A stretch of 64,000 bases of DNA from Corynebacterium frankenforstense DSM 45800 (GTDB taxonomy: Bacteria > Actinomycetota > Actinomycetes > Mycobacteriales > Mycobacteriaceae), in the NCBI RefSeq assembly GCF_001941485.1, contig NZ_CP009247.1, forward strand, positions 1 through 64,000, written 5' to 3'. The position numbers and the translations under genes are program-made. This document shows, piece by piece, positions 46,892 through 55,337 of this stretch (positions within the stretch are counted from its first letter, which is position 1; each line of letters starts with the position of its first letter). A model generated the notes under the pieces. That model had not been told where the DNA came from, ran no database searches, and saw only the letters and a program-made list of their open reading frames with translations.

Positions 46892-48106
46892 TCAAGCCGC
46901 TACTTGCTCATGACGTGGCGGGATTTCGCGGAAGTATTCCCGGTTTTTCAGCATCGCGAAAATGACGTTGCACCGCCTGCGCGCAAGGCACATCACCGCT
47001 GCGTTGTGGCGTTTTCCTTCTGCGCGTTTACGTTCGTAGTACTGGCGTGAGGGCCTATGGCTTCGTAGTGAGGCGAAAGCCGAGTAGAACAGTGCGTTCT
47101 TGAGGGTCTTATTGCCGCTTCGTGCGGGGTGTTCTCCCCGGATCGACGAGCCGGATATTCGACTGACCGGCGCAATACCGGCGTAGGCAGCCAGGTGTGC
47201 AGCATCCGGGAAATCCGATCCGTCGCCGACGGTCAGGAGGATTTTCGCGGCTGTCTTGATGCCGACGCCGGGCATGGACATCAAGACCTCAGCTAAAGGG
47301 TGGTCGGCGACCATCTCCTCGACTTCTGCTGCGATGGCGGCTCGTTGCTCCAGAAGGGACTGGATGTGGTGTGCGAGTGCCGGAAGCACGGTTTCAGCGG
47401 CTTTCGTCCCGGGAACGGTGACTGTCTGTGCATCCAGGGCGGTGAAGATCTGGTCGACCAGATCGCTGACGTCTTGCCTGCTGCGGGCGGCAAGCCACTT
47501 TGCCACACGTGCTGGGCCTGCCTTTTTCAATCCTGACGGTCCCCGATAGTGCGCGAGGAGCTGGAGGATGAGCGGATGAGCCAGCTTCGGGCCTATGACC
47601 TGTTCCAGTGGTGGATGGATCTGCGTGAGAAGTCCACGTGCGCGGTTGCGGGCTCGGGTGGTGTCTTTGGCGAGGTCTTCGTCGAAGCCCGCGAGGACTT
47701 TCAGGGCGCTGAGCATTTCGTCGTTGTGGTCGACGGCCCGAAGCGTGTGCGGCATGCATCGGGCGGTGTCGGCGATGATGAATGCGTCTTTGCGGTCAGT
47801 TTTTGACTTTCCTCCGTAGAGGTCAGCGGCTTTTCGCATGGCCAGGCCGGGTAGGTACGCCACATCGACGTGGCAGTCGCGGGCTACAGCGACGGGGAGT
47901 GCGCCGATGGTGTTGGGCTGGTCGACGATGACGAGGACTCGGCCGTATGTGGCTTTGAGATCGGTGAACAGCGACCTGAGTGCTGATTCGTCTTGTGCGA
48001 GAGCTTTGTCGTAGATCTTCGTGCCGTCGGTGGTGAGGCCGCAGGCGTGGTGGGAGGTTTTACCGACGTCGATTCCGAGGAAGACGTCGGCAGGTGAGCC
48101 GGCCAT
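46892..48106 (-). CDS. IS110-family transposase (DEDD), copy 1
   Basis: This 404-residue recombinase has the N-terminal RuvC-like DEDD domain (FLGIDVGKTSHH; VDQPNTIGALPVAVAR; SKTDRKDAFIIADTAR). Its C-terminal transposase_20 domain has SMPGVGIKTAAKILLTVGD, DAAHLAAYAGIAPVSRISGSS and GNKTLKNALFYSAFASL, with the catalytic Ser expected in the SGSS region. Members use a bridge RNA to pair target and donor DNA. The reading frame is intact and identical to copy 2, so it is probably active. Codon use (many A/T third bases) differs from neighbours, a sign of recent arrival. Confidence 0.95.
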   Translation of the reverse strand: MAGSPADVFLGIDVGKTSHHACGLTTDGTKIYDKALAQDESALRSLFTDLKATYGRVLVIVDQPNTIGALPVAVARDCHVDVAYLPGLAMRKAADLYGGKSKTDRKDAFIIADTARCMPHTLRAVDHNDEMLSALKVLAGFDEDLAKDTTRARNRARGLLTQIHPPLEQVIGPKLAHPLILQLLAHYRGPSGLKKAGPARVAKWLAARSRQDVSDLVDQIFTALDAQTVTVPGTKAAETVLPALAHHIQSLLEQRAAIAAEVEEMVADHPLAEVLMSMPGVGIKTAAKILLTVGDGSDFPDAAHLAAYAGIAPVSRISGSSIRGEHPARSGNKTLKNALFYSAFASLRSHRPSRQYYERKRAEGKRHNAAVMCLARRRCNVIFAMLKNREYFREIPPRHEQVAA

Positions 48107-48351
48107 GATGGTCTTTCCGGTCGTTCGGATAGTGCCGGTCGCCGGTCATGACGTCTGCAGCAGGCACCCACGTTACGTTGAGACCTCGATACCGACTGGT
48201 GAAAATCGGTGGGCCGTGTCCCTATTAGCTGTCGGCAGATGTCTCTGTCCCCGGTGGCAACACCCCCCGGATCATGAAGGTGACAGGGGCGGATAGCCAT
48301 GCCGGGTCCAGCGACCATCCCCATTATCGGGGACAGCCTCAAGGTAACGGG
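48107..48351 (-). ncRNA. Candidate bridge RNA region of IS110 copy 1
   Basis: IS110 elements encode a structured bridge RNA in the longer non-coding end upstream of the recombinase. Here that end is about 245 nt long. On the minus strand it contains hairpins such as CCCCGATAATGGGG and ACCGA-loop-TCGGT. It also contains GGGGGGTGT (plus-strand positions 48260-48268, read as ACACCCCCC), which equals the first nine bases of the element on the plus strand (46749-46757) and so can pair with the element end. RNA boundaries are not known. Confidence 0.4.
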
Positions 48352-48436
48352 CGTGCCGGGCCGGATCGGGCCGGTTGGCTGGCTGGTGGGGTTTGTGGGG
48401 CCGGTGTGGCTGGATGTGGTTCGGGCGCGCCGGGGC

Positions 48437-48530
48437 CGTGGGCAAAATGTAGACGTATGTCCGTTCGCCTGGGGTGTTTTCCCAGGTGGGCGAGAGGGTC
48501 GGGACACATAGGTACACATTTTGCCCACGG
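48437..48530. repeat. Palindromic intergenic element, copy C
   Basis: CCGTGGGCAAAATGT (48437-48451) and ACATTTTGCCCACGG (48516-48530) are an exact 15-bp inverted repeat. From AAAATGT to ACATTTT the span is 78 bp, as in copies A and B, and the central CAG is again at offset 38. The core pairs further (CCTGGG, CCCAGG). It lies 85 bp beyond the IS110 copy. Confidence 0.75.
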
Positions 48531-48602
48531 GAGTGGCCCGCCAGTGCCAGGGGAGCGGTCGATCACGCCCACCGGGCCGGCCGGGCCGCTCAGCCGAGGC
48601 CG

Positions 48603-49307
48603 CTACTTCTTCTCGGTCCCGCCCTCAGGAGCGGTCCGGCCCTCCTGGGCCTTCTGCTTCCCGGCCTTCTTCTCCGCGGCGAACACCGGCCGCACCTTCT
48701 CGGTGCCCGGCTTGGCAACGCCGAGGTCCTCGCGGCTGTACAGCTTCGGGTCCCGGATGATCTCGGCGGCGAGTGCGGCGACCGACTGGCGGGTGACCAC
48801 CGTGCCCCGGAACTCCTCGTCGCGCCTGGTCACCGCGTAATCGACCTCGTCGCCCTCGATGAACCACGCCGGCCGCAGCACCGTGTAGTCGATGGCCGAG
48901 CCGCAGATCTCCTCGACGGCCTTGCGGTAGGGCTCGAGCGCCCCGCCGAGCTGCTCGCGGTTCCACTCGCCGAACTCCCCGGGCACCTCGTCGTGGATGC
49001 CGAGCGCGGCGGTGAAGATCAGCCTGGTCACGCCCCGGCCGGTCATCGTGGTCACGATCGCCTCGGCCATCTCGTCGACCTCGCCGACCAGGCCCGCGTA
49101 GATGACCTCCTGCCCGCCGACGGCCTCCCAGAGCGCCTCCTTGTCGAGCACGTCGCCCTCGATGACGTCCACGCCCTCGGGGACCTCGCCCAGCCGGTCG
49201 CGCGATCGCGCGAACAGGGTCAGATGCACGGAGGCGTCGTCGGCCAGGAGCTTGGTCAGGCGCCGCGCGATCCGTCCGCCGGCGCCGAGGATCAGGACGT
49301 TGCGCAT
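48603..49307 (-). CDS. NAD(P)H-binding atypical SDR (NmrA-like)
   Basis: This 234-residue Rossmann protein has the start MRNVLILGAGGRIARRLTKLL, an N-terminal dinucleotide motif GAGGRI in place of the classical GxxGxxG of atypical SDRs. VTRLIFTAALGIHDEVPGEF and YTVLRPAWFIEGDEVDYAV follow. This pattern is typical of NAD(P)H-binding proteins annotated as YwnB/NmrA-like. A Lys/Glu-rich tail of about 30 residues ends the protein. The start is divergent from the CHY zinc-finger gene, 39 bp apart. Substrate unknown. Confidence 0.82.
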   Translation of the reverse strand: MRNVLILGAGGRIARRLTKLLADDASVHLTLFARSRDRLGEVPEGVDVIEGDVLDKEALWEAVGGQEVIYAGLVGEVDEMAEAIVTTMTGRGVTRLIFTAALGIHDEVPGEFGEWNREQLGGALEPYRKAVEEICGSAIDYTVLRPAWFIEGDEVDYAVTRRDEEFRGTVVTRQSVAALAAEIIRDPKLYSREDLGVAKPGTEKVRPVFAAEKKAGKQKAQEGRTAPEGGTEKK

Positions 49308-49346
49308 ACTTCCCAGATTACCGACGTCCCGGTGGACAATGGCCCC

Positions 49347-49682
49347 ATGGACATCGAACGTGCCGCGGGCGGCACCCGTCCCGCCGTCCACGGCCGGGGC
49401 GTCGACGCCGAGGGGCGGTGCACGCACTACGGCGGAACGAGGGACGTCGTCGGAAATCTCTGTGTGACCTGCGGGAAGTACTGGGCCTGCCACCGCTGCC
49501 ACGCGGAGGCGTGCGACCACCCCTTCGGGCGCGCGCCACTGGACGCGCCGGCCGTGGTGTGCGGCGTGTGCGGGCACCTGATGAATTACCCGGAGTACTC
49601 GGCGACCGCGGCGTGCCCGGCGTGCGGCCACGGGTTCAATCCGGGCTGCTCACTGCACGCCCACCTCTACTTCCGGCTCTGA
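49347..49682 (+). CDS. CHY zinc finger protein
   Basis: This 111-residue protein is Cys/His-rich: CTHYGG, then CVTCGKYWACHRCHAEACDH, CGVCGHLM and CPACGHGFNPGCSLH. The spacing is that of the CHY-type zinc finger, which binds three zinc ions in eukaryotic ubiquitin ligases. The free-standing bacterial proteins have no known function. The ATG at 49347 is preferred; a GTG at 49332 would add five residues. Both might belong to a leaderless transcript. Confidence 0.85.
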   Translation: MDIERAAGGTRPAVHGRGVDAEGRCTHYGGTRDVVGNLCVTCGKYWACHRCHAEACDHPFGRAPLDAPAVVCGVCGHLMNYPEYSATAACPACGHGFNPGCSLHAHLYFRL

Positions 49683-49795
49683 GCCGCGCCCCACGCCGCG
49701 AGCCGCCGACGGCGCGGCGGCACAATGGGGGAGTGGTGCCGGGCCGAACCGCGCACCGCGTTAACCACAACTTTTAGAGAACGAGGACCCCGCCC

Positions 49796-51037
49796 GTGAC
49801 CGACCCCGAAGCAACCGACCCCGCAGCAACCGCCACCGCAGACCCGCGCCTGCGCACCCTCTTCGACGCCCTCGGGCCCACCCGCGCCGAGCGCGAGGAG
49901 CTCTACAAGTGGTTCCACCGGCACCCCGAGACCGCGTTCACCGAGTACGAGACCTCGCGGCGCATCGGCGAGGAGCTCTCCGCGCTCGGGCTCTCCCCGG
50001 TCAGTGTGGGCACCACCGGCAAGGTCGCCGTGCTGGCCAACGGCGAGGGGCCCGTGGTGATGATGCGTGCCGACTTCGACGCGCTGCCGTGCGCCGAGGA
50101 GTCCGGGAAGGACTACAGCGCCGACCCGCAGCTGGGCCGCATGCACGCCTGCGGGCACGACCTGCACACCACCGCGCTGCTCGGCGCGGTGCGCGCGCTC
50201 GTGGAGAACCTCGACGCCTGGCGGGGCACCTTCATCGCGCTCTTCCAGCCCGCCGAGGAGATCGGGCAGGGCGCGTCCGAGATGGTCGCCGCGGGGCTGA
50301 CCGAGAAGGTCCCGCACCCCGACGTCGTGCTCGGCCAGCACGTCTTCTCCACCCTGCCCGGCGGCGCCGTCGGCGCGCGCCGGGGCCCCGCGCTGTCGAC
50401 GACGACGCAGCTGCGCGTGGTCATCCACGGCCGCGGCGGCCACGGCTCCATGCCGCACACCACCATCGACCCGGTGGTCATCGCGGGTGCTGTGATCGGC
50501 CGGATCCAGACGATCGTCTCCCGCGAGCTCGAGCCGGGCACCTTCGGCGTGGTCACCGTCGGCTCCGTGCACGCCGGCGACGCCCCGAACACCGTCGCCG
50601 ACTCCGCCACGCTGCGGCTGAGCACCCGCGCCTACGACGAGGACGTCGACGCCCGCCTGCTCGCCTCCGTCGAGCGCATCGTGCGCGCCGAGTGCGCCGC
50701 CGCCGGCGCCGAGCGCGAGCCCGAGTTCACCGTCGAGGGCCGCGGGCCCCTGACAACTAACGACGTCGCGGTCACCGACGCCGTGATGGGCTCCTTCCGC
50801 TCGGCGTTCGGCGAGGAGGGGGTGCACGCGCCGGGGCGGTGGACCGGCTCGGAGGACTTCTCCAACATCCCGCGCGCCTTCGGCGCGCCGTACTGCTTCT
50901 GGGCGCTCGGCGGCTTTTCCGACTGGGAGAACGCGCCGTCGAACCACTCGCCGCAGTTCGCCCCGGACCTGCAGCCGAGCCTGGACCGCGGCACCGAGGC
51001 GATCCTCGCGGCGGCCGCTCCCTGGCTGATCCGCTGA
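49796..51037 (+). CDS. M20-family amidohydrolase (hippurate/IAA-amino-acid hydrolase type)
   Basis: This 413-residue metallo-amidohydrolase shows the M20D pattern: WFHRHPETAFTEYETSRRI, MMRADFDALP, MHACGHDLHTTALLGA, FQPAEEIGQGASEMVAAG and GQHVFSTLPGGAVG. The dimerisation domain has VVIHGRGGHGSMPHTTIDPV and the last ligand region FWALGGFSDWENAPSNHSPQF. It likely cleaves N-acyl or N-aminoacyl amides in the cytoplasm; the substrate is unknown. The start is a GTG after AACGAGGACCCCGCCC. Confidence 0.9.
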   Translation: MTDPEATDPAATATADPRLRTLFDALGPTRAEREELYKWFHRHPETAFTEYETSRRIGEELSALGLSPVSVGTTGKVAVLANGEGPVVMMRADFDALPCAEESGKDYSADPQLGRMHACGHDLHTTALLGAVRALVENLDAWRGTFIALFQPAEEIGQGASEMVAAGLTEKVPHPDVVLGQHVFSTLPGGAVGARRGPALSTTTQLRVVIHGRGGHGSMPHTTIDPVVIAGAVIGRIQTIVSRELEPGTFGVVTVGSVHAGDAPNTVADSATLRLSTRAYDEDVDARLLASVERIVRAECAAAGAEREPEFTVEGRGPLTTNDVAVTDAVMGSFRSAFGEEGVHAPGRWTGSEDFSNIPRAFGAPYCFWALGGFSDWENAPSNHSPQFAPDLQPSLDRGTEAILAAAAPWLIR

Positions 51038-51177
51038 TCCGCTGATCCCCTGAGGCGGGCGGGCGCGGGGCACGCCGGCCGCACGGGGCGCGCCGGGTTG
51101 TGCGTGGGGCGCGGGGCTGGGGCGCGCCACGGCGCCCGTCGGTCCGGCGCGCCGGGGTGGCATATCGCACCTAGTAG

Positions 51178-51211
51178 TTGACGTGTCAACACACCCGAAT
51201 TAGCCTATAAA
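51178..51211 (+). promoter_or_regulatory. Promoter and palindromic operator upstream of the DoxX-like gene
   Basis: TTGAC-GT-GTCAA (51178-51189) is a perfect inverted repeat, and TATAAA (51206-51211) is a good -10. Taking TGTCAA (51184-51189) as -35 gives a 16-bp spacer. A repressor on the palindrome would block the promoter; MarR-type proteins often use such sites. The leader is about 105 nt. The rest of 51038-51323 shows no gene. Confidence 0.5.
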
Positions 51212-51323
51212 GGAGAAGGGCGCGACGCCGCGCACCGCCTCGCGCGCCGTTACCGCGCGGGGGAGGGGCGCGGCGTCGGCAATCGCCCGGTAGAGACGCA
51301 CCCGCGAAAGGAATCCCCAGACA

Positions 51324-51803
51324 ATGAGCATCGCATCGACCATCCTGCGCGCCGTGACCGGCGCGTTCATTCTCAACTCCGGCTGGAACAAGAAGGATCT
51401 GCCCGCCGAGGCCGCCGGCGGCCTGCAGGAGATGGCCGCCACCGGCATCCCGCAGCTGAAGGACATGGACACCGACACCTTCGGCAAGTTCATCTCCTAC
51501 TCCGAGATGGGCGTCGGTGCCGCGCTGCTGGCCCCGTTCGTCTCCAACCGTCTCGCTGGCGCCGCGCTGACGACCTTCGGTTCCGGCCTGCTGACCATGT
51601 ACTTCGGCAACGACGAGATGACCGAGTCCGACGGCATCCGCCCCTCGCAGGAGGGCACCGCGCTGGCCAAGGACTCCTGGCTCGTCGCCATCGGCGCGGC
51701 GCTGCTGCTGTGGCCGAACGACAAGGCCCGCGCCAAGAAGGCCGAGAAGCGTGCGAAGAAGGCCGAGAAGAAGGCCGACAAGGCCGTCAAGGCTGCGAAG
51801 TAG
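51324..51803 (+). CDS. DoxX-like membrane protein
   Basis: This 159-residue protein begins MSIASTILRAVTGAFILNSGWNK, resembling DoxX-family helix 1. It continues with SYSEMGVGAALLAPFVSNRLAGAALTTFGSGLLTMYF and DSWLVAIGAALLLW, giving three or four helices. A cytoplasmic tail of about 25 residues is almost entirely Ala/Lys/Glu (KKAEKRAKKAEKKADKAVK). A DoxX relation is plausible but not certain; the function is unknown. GAAAGG lies about 12 nt before the ATG. Confidence 0.65.
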   Translation: MSIASTILRAVTGAFILNSGWNKKDLPAEAAGGLQEMAATGIPQLKDMDTDTFGKFISYSEMGVGAALLAPFVSNRLAGAALTTFGSGLLTMYFGNDEMTESDGIRPSQEGTALAKDSWLVAIGAALLLWPNDKARAKKAEKRAKKAEKKADKAVKAAK

Positions 51804-51832
51804 TCCTCCGCCTTCCGGGGTCTTCCCCGTCC

Positions 51833-51872
51833 CGCCCCTGTCGCCTCCCGCGAGGTGGCGGGGGCGCTTTCC
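51833..51872 (+). terminator. Terminator after the DoxX-like gene
   Basis: CGCCCCTGTCGCC pairs imperfectly with GGTGGCGGGGGCG and is followed by CTTTCCTTT. Confidence 0.65.
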
Positions 51873-52063
51873 TTTGGGTGGGGTGTGTCGCCCGCGCCGG
51901 GTCCGGCGGGCAGGGCTTTAGGGGGGTGTCCCTATGTCAGGTGTCAACTCCGGCGCCGACTCGGCGATGTGATGTCGTGTGGGCTTTGGGGGTGCCGGTT
52001 TTCGGGCATGCCTAGGCGCCGGACCCCAGGGGCCCGGTGGGACTCGGCATGATCAGGAGTGGC

Positions 52064-53278
52064 TCAAGCCGCTACTTGCTCATGACGTGGCGGGATTTCG
52101 CGGAAGTATTCCCGGTTTTTCAGCATCGCGAAAATGACGTTGCACCGCCTGCGCGCAAGGCACATCACCGCTGCGTTGTGGCGTTTTCCTTCTGCGCGTT
52201 TACGTTCGTAGTACTGGCGTGAGGGCCTATGGCTTCGTAGTGAGGCGAAAGCCGAGTAGAACAGTGCGTTCTTGAGGGTCTTATTGCCGCTTCGTGCGGG
52301 GTGTTCTCCCCGGATCGACGAGCCGGATATTCGACTGACCGGCGCAATACCGGCGTAGGCAGCCAGGTGTGCAGCATCCGGGAAATCCGATCCGTCGCCG
52401 ACGGTCAGGAGGATTTTCGCGGCTGTCTTGATGCCGACGCCGGGCATGGACATCAAGACCTCAGCTAAAGGGTGGTCGGCGACCATCTCCTCGACTTCTG
52501 CTGCGATGGCGGCTCGTTGCTCCAGAAGGGACTGGATGTGGTGTGCGAGTGCCGGAAGCACGGTTTCAGCGGCTTTCGTCCCGGGAACGGTGACTGTCTG
52601 TGCATCCAGGGCGGTGAAGATCTGGTCGACCAGATCGCTGACGTCTTGCCTGCTGCGGGCGGCAAGCCACTTTGCCACACGTGCTGGGCCTGCCTTTTTC
52701 AATCCTGACGGTCCCCGATAGTGCGCGAGGAGCTGGAGGATGAGCGGATGAGCCAGCTTCGGGCCTATGACCTGTTCCAGTGGTGGATGGATCTGCGTGA
52801 GAAGTCCACGTGCGCGGTTGCGGGCTCGGGTGGTGTCTTTGGCGAGGTCTTCGTCGAAGCCCGCGAGGACTTTCAGGGCGCTGAGCATTTCGTCGTTGTG
52901 GTCGACGGCCCGAAGCGTGTGCGGCATGCATCGGGCGGTGTCGGCGATGATGAATGCGTCTTTGCGGTCAGTTTTTGACTTTCCTCCGTAGAGGTCAGCG
53001 GCTTTTCGCATGGCCAGGCCGGGTAGGTACGCCACATCGACGTGGCAGTCGCGGGCTACAGCGACGGGGAGTGCGCCGATGGTGTTGGGCTGGTCGACGA
53101 TGACGAGGACTCGGCCGTATGTGGCTTTGAGATCGGTGAACAGCGACCTGAGTGCTGATTCGTCTTGTGCGAGAGCTTTGTCGTAGATCTTCGTGCCGTC
53201 GGTGGTGAGGCCGCAGGCGTGGTGGGAGGTTTTACCGACGTCGATTCCGAGGAAGACGTCGGCAGGTGAGCCGGCCAT
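52064..53278 (-). CDS. IS110-family transposase (DEDD), copy 2
   Basis: The 404-residue product is identical to that of copy 1, with the same DEDD and transposase_20 motifs and an intact frame. A single-copy ancestor must have been duplicated very recently, since not even silent changes are seen. Confidence 0.95.
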   Translation of the reverse strand: MAGSPADVFLGIDVGKTSHHACGLTTDGTKIYDKALAQDESALRSLFTDLKATYGRVLVIVDQPNTIGALPVAVARDCHVDVAYLPGLAMRKAADLYGGKSKTDRKDAFIIADTARCMPHTLRAVDHNDEMLSALKVLAGFDEDLAKDTTRARNRARGLLTQIHPPLEQVIGPKLAHPLILQLLAHYRGPSGLKKAGPARVAKWLAARSRQDVSDLVDQIFTALDAQTVTVPGTKAAETVLPALAHHIQSLLEQRAAIAAEVEEMVADHPLAEVLMSMPGVGIKTAAKILLTVGDGSDFPDAAHLAAYAGIAPVSRISGSSIRGEHPARSGNKTLKNALFYSAFASLRSHRPSRQYYERKRAEGKRHNAAVMCLARRRCNVIFAMLKNREYFREIPPRHEQVAA

Positions 53279-53523
53279 GATGGTCTTTCCGGTCGTTCGG
53301 ATAGTGCCGGTCGCCGGTCATGACGTCTGCAGCAGGCACCCACGTTACGTTGAGACCTCGATACCGACTGGTGAAAATCGGTGGGCCGTGTCCCTATTAG
53401 CTGTCGGCAGATGTCTCTGTCCCCGGTGGCAACACCCCCCGGATCATGAAGGTGACAGGGGCGGATAGCCATGCCGGGTCCAGCGACCATCCCCATTATC
53501 GGGGACAGCCTCAAGGTAACGGG
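53279..53523 (-). ncRNA. Candidate bridge RNA region of IS110 copy 2
   Basis: Same sequence as 48107-48351, with the guide-like nonamer at 53432-53440 matching the element end at 51921-51929. The inference is the same as for copy 1. Confidence 0.4.
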
Positions 53524-53622
53524 GCTGCGCCGGGTGGGGTGTGCGGGCTGCGCTGTAGGGGGTCTGTGCCGGGTGGGGTGTCGGGTCACGCGCCGGGTGG
53601 GGTGCCGGGTCGCGCCGGTTTG
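53524..53622. repeat. Imperfect G-rich repeats next to IS110 copy 2
   Basis: About three imperfect units of GCCGGGTGGGGTG with a variable spacer follow the IS. A related GGGTGGGGTGTG tract lies just left of the IS (51875-51890), so the element appears to have entered a repeat tract. Confidence 0.6.
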
Positions 53623-53669
53623 TGCCTGCCCGCCCCCGCATCCATCTTCCGCACGACCGCAACCAGGGG

Positions 53670-53719
53670 TGAACTCTGTTCAAGTCAGATTGAACAGCGT
53701 TCTGGCGCGGACGTATGCT
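53670..53719 (+). promoter_or_regulatory. bioB promoter with two BioQ-type operators
   Basis: TGAAC-TCT-GTTCA (53670-53682) and TGAAC-AGC-GTTCT (53691-53703) fit the corynebacterial BioQ site TGAAC-N3-GTTAC, a TetR-type biotin repressor site. The second overlaps TTGAAC (53690-53695), a good -35. TATGCT (53714-53719) is the -10 with an 18-bp spacer. Repressor binding would block RNA polymerase. Confidence 0.8.
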
Positions 53720-53761
53720 GCACGGTGAAGACTCGCTTTCCCGTCACTAAGGAGCACCACC

Positions 53762-54827
<1,066 letters not shown>

Positions 54828-54838
<11 letters not shown>

Positions 54839-55271
54839 GGGACTGCGCGAGGTCTCCGACGAGCTCGCCGCCGCCGTGCTGGCCGGCGAGCGCCTGCCCT
54901 TCGACCTCTTCACCGGCGTGCGCCTCGAGATTGACGACGCCGCGCCTGCCGCCCCAGCTGCGTCCGTCGCCGCGGGCGCGGGTTCCGGCGCGGGCGAGGG
55001 CGCCGGCGCTTCCGGTGCCGAAGGCGTCGACCCTGCGTCGGGGTTCGGCGAGGGGCCGCGCAACGCGGCCGGCCGCCTGCTGCCCGAGGCCTGGCAGGCC
55101 GCCTACCTGGGCGCCTACGAGGGCACCAACCCCGGGGTTCGGGCCGGGTTCGACCCGCCGCGCTACTGCGGGCTGTGCGGGCGCCGCATGATCGTGCAGG
55201 TGCGCCCGGACGGCTGGTCGGCGCGCTGCTCCCGCCACGGCGAGCTCGATTCGGCCTGGCTGGAGCGCTGA
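54828..55271 (+). CDS. bsaP: Biotin synthase auxiliary protein (BsaP-like)
   Basis: This 147-residue protein has the C-terminal motif [29 protein letters not shown], matching the actinobacterial protein encoded beside bioB that was named BsaP. BsaP is thought to carry an iron-sulfur cluster and support BioB turnover. The N-terminal part ([29 protein letters not shown]) is conserved too; between them lies an Ala/Gly-rich linker of about 50 residues. The GTG start is inside the bioB 3' end. A TTGACGACGCC word lies at 54931. Confidence 0.82.
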
Positions 55272-55337
55272 CAGGGCCGACCCCGGGCCTGCTGGACAGG
55301 GGCTCGACCGGCCGTTAGGCGCACCCGCCTGATGCGC

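Larger units (their letters stand above)
46749..48351 (-). mobile_element. IS110-family insertion sequence, copy 1
   Basis: A segment of about 1603 bp (46749-48351) recurs at 51921-53523, offset by exactly 5172 bp and identical as far as I can read. It holds one IS110-type transposase gene on the minus strand, about 245 bp of non-coding sequence before the gene and about 143 bp after it. There are no terminal inverted repeats, as expected of this family. The ends are ambiguous by a few G residues shared with the flanks. It sits just beyond the tRNA-Leu terminator. Confidence 0.9.
51921..53523 (-). mobile_element. IS110-family insertion sequence, copy 2
   Basis: This is identical to 46749-48351 throughout, as far as I can read, and in the same orientation. 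It sits between the DoxX-like gene terminator and the bioB control region. Both sides of this copy carry GGGTGGGGTG-type repeats, suggesting insertion into a repeated G-rich tract. Direct orientation of two identical copies makes deletion of the 3.6 kb between them by recombination likely over time. Confidence 0.9.

Noticed and set aside
46749..53523. Composite transposon carrying cargo
   Set aside because: IS110 elements are not known to move as ordinary composite transposons by end pairing, and the enclosed genes have host-like composition; bracketing by two hops is simpler.
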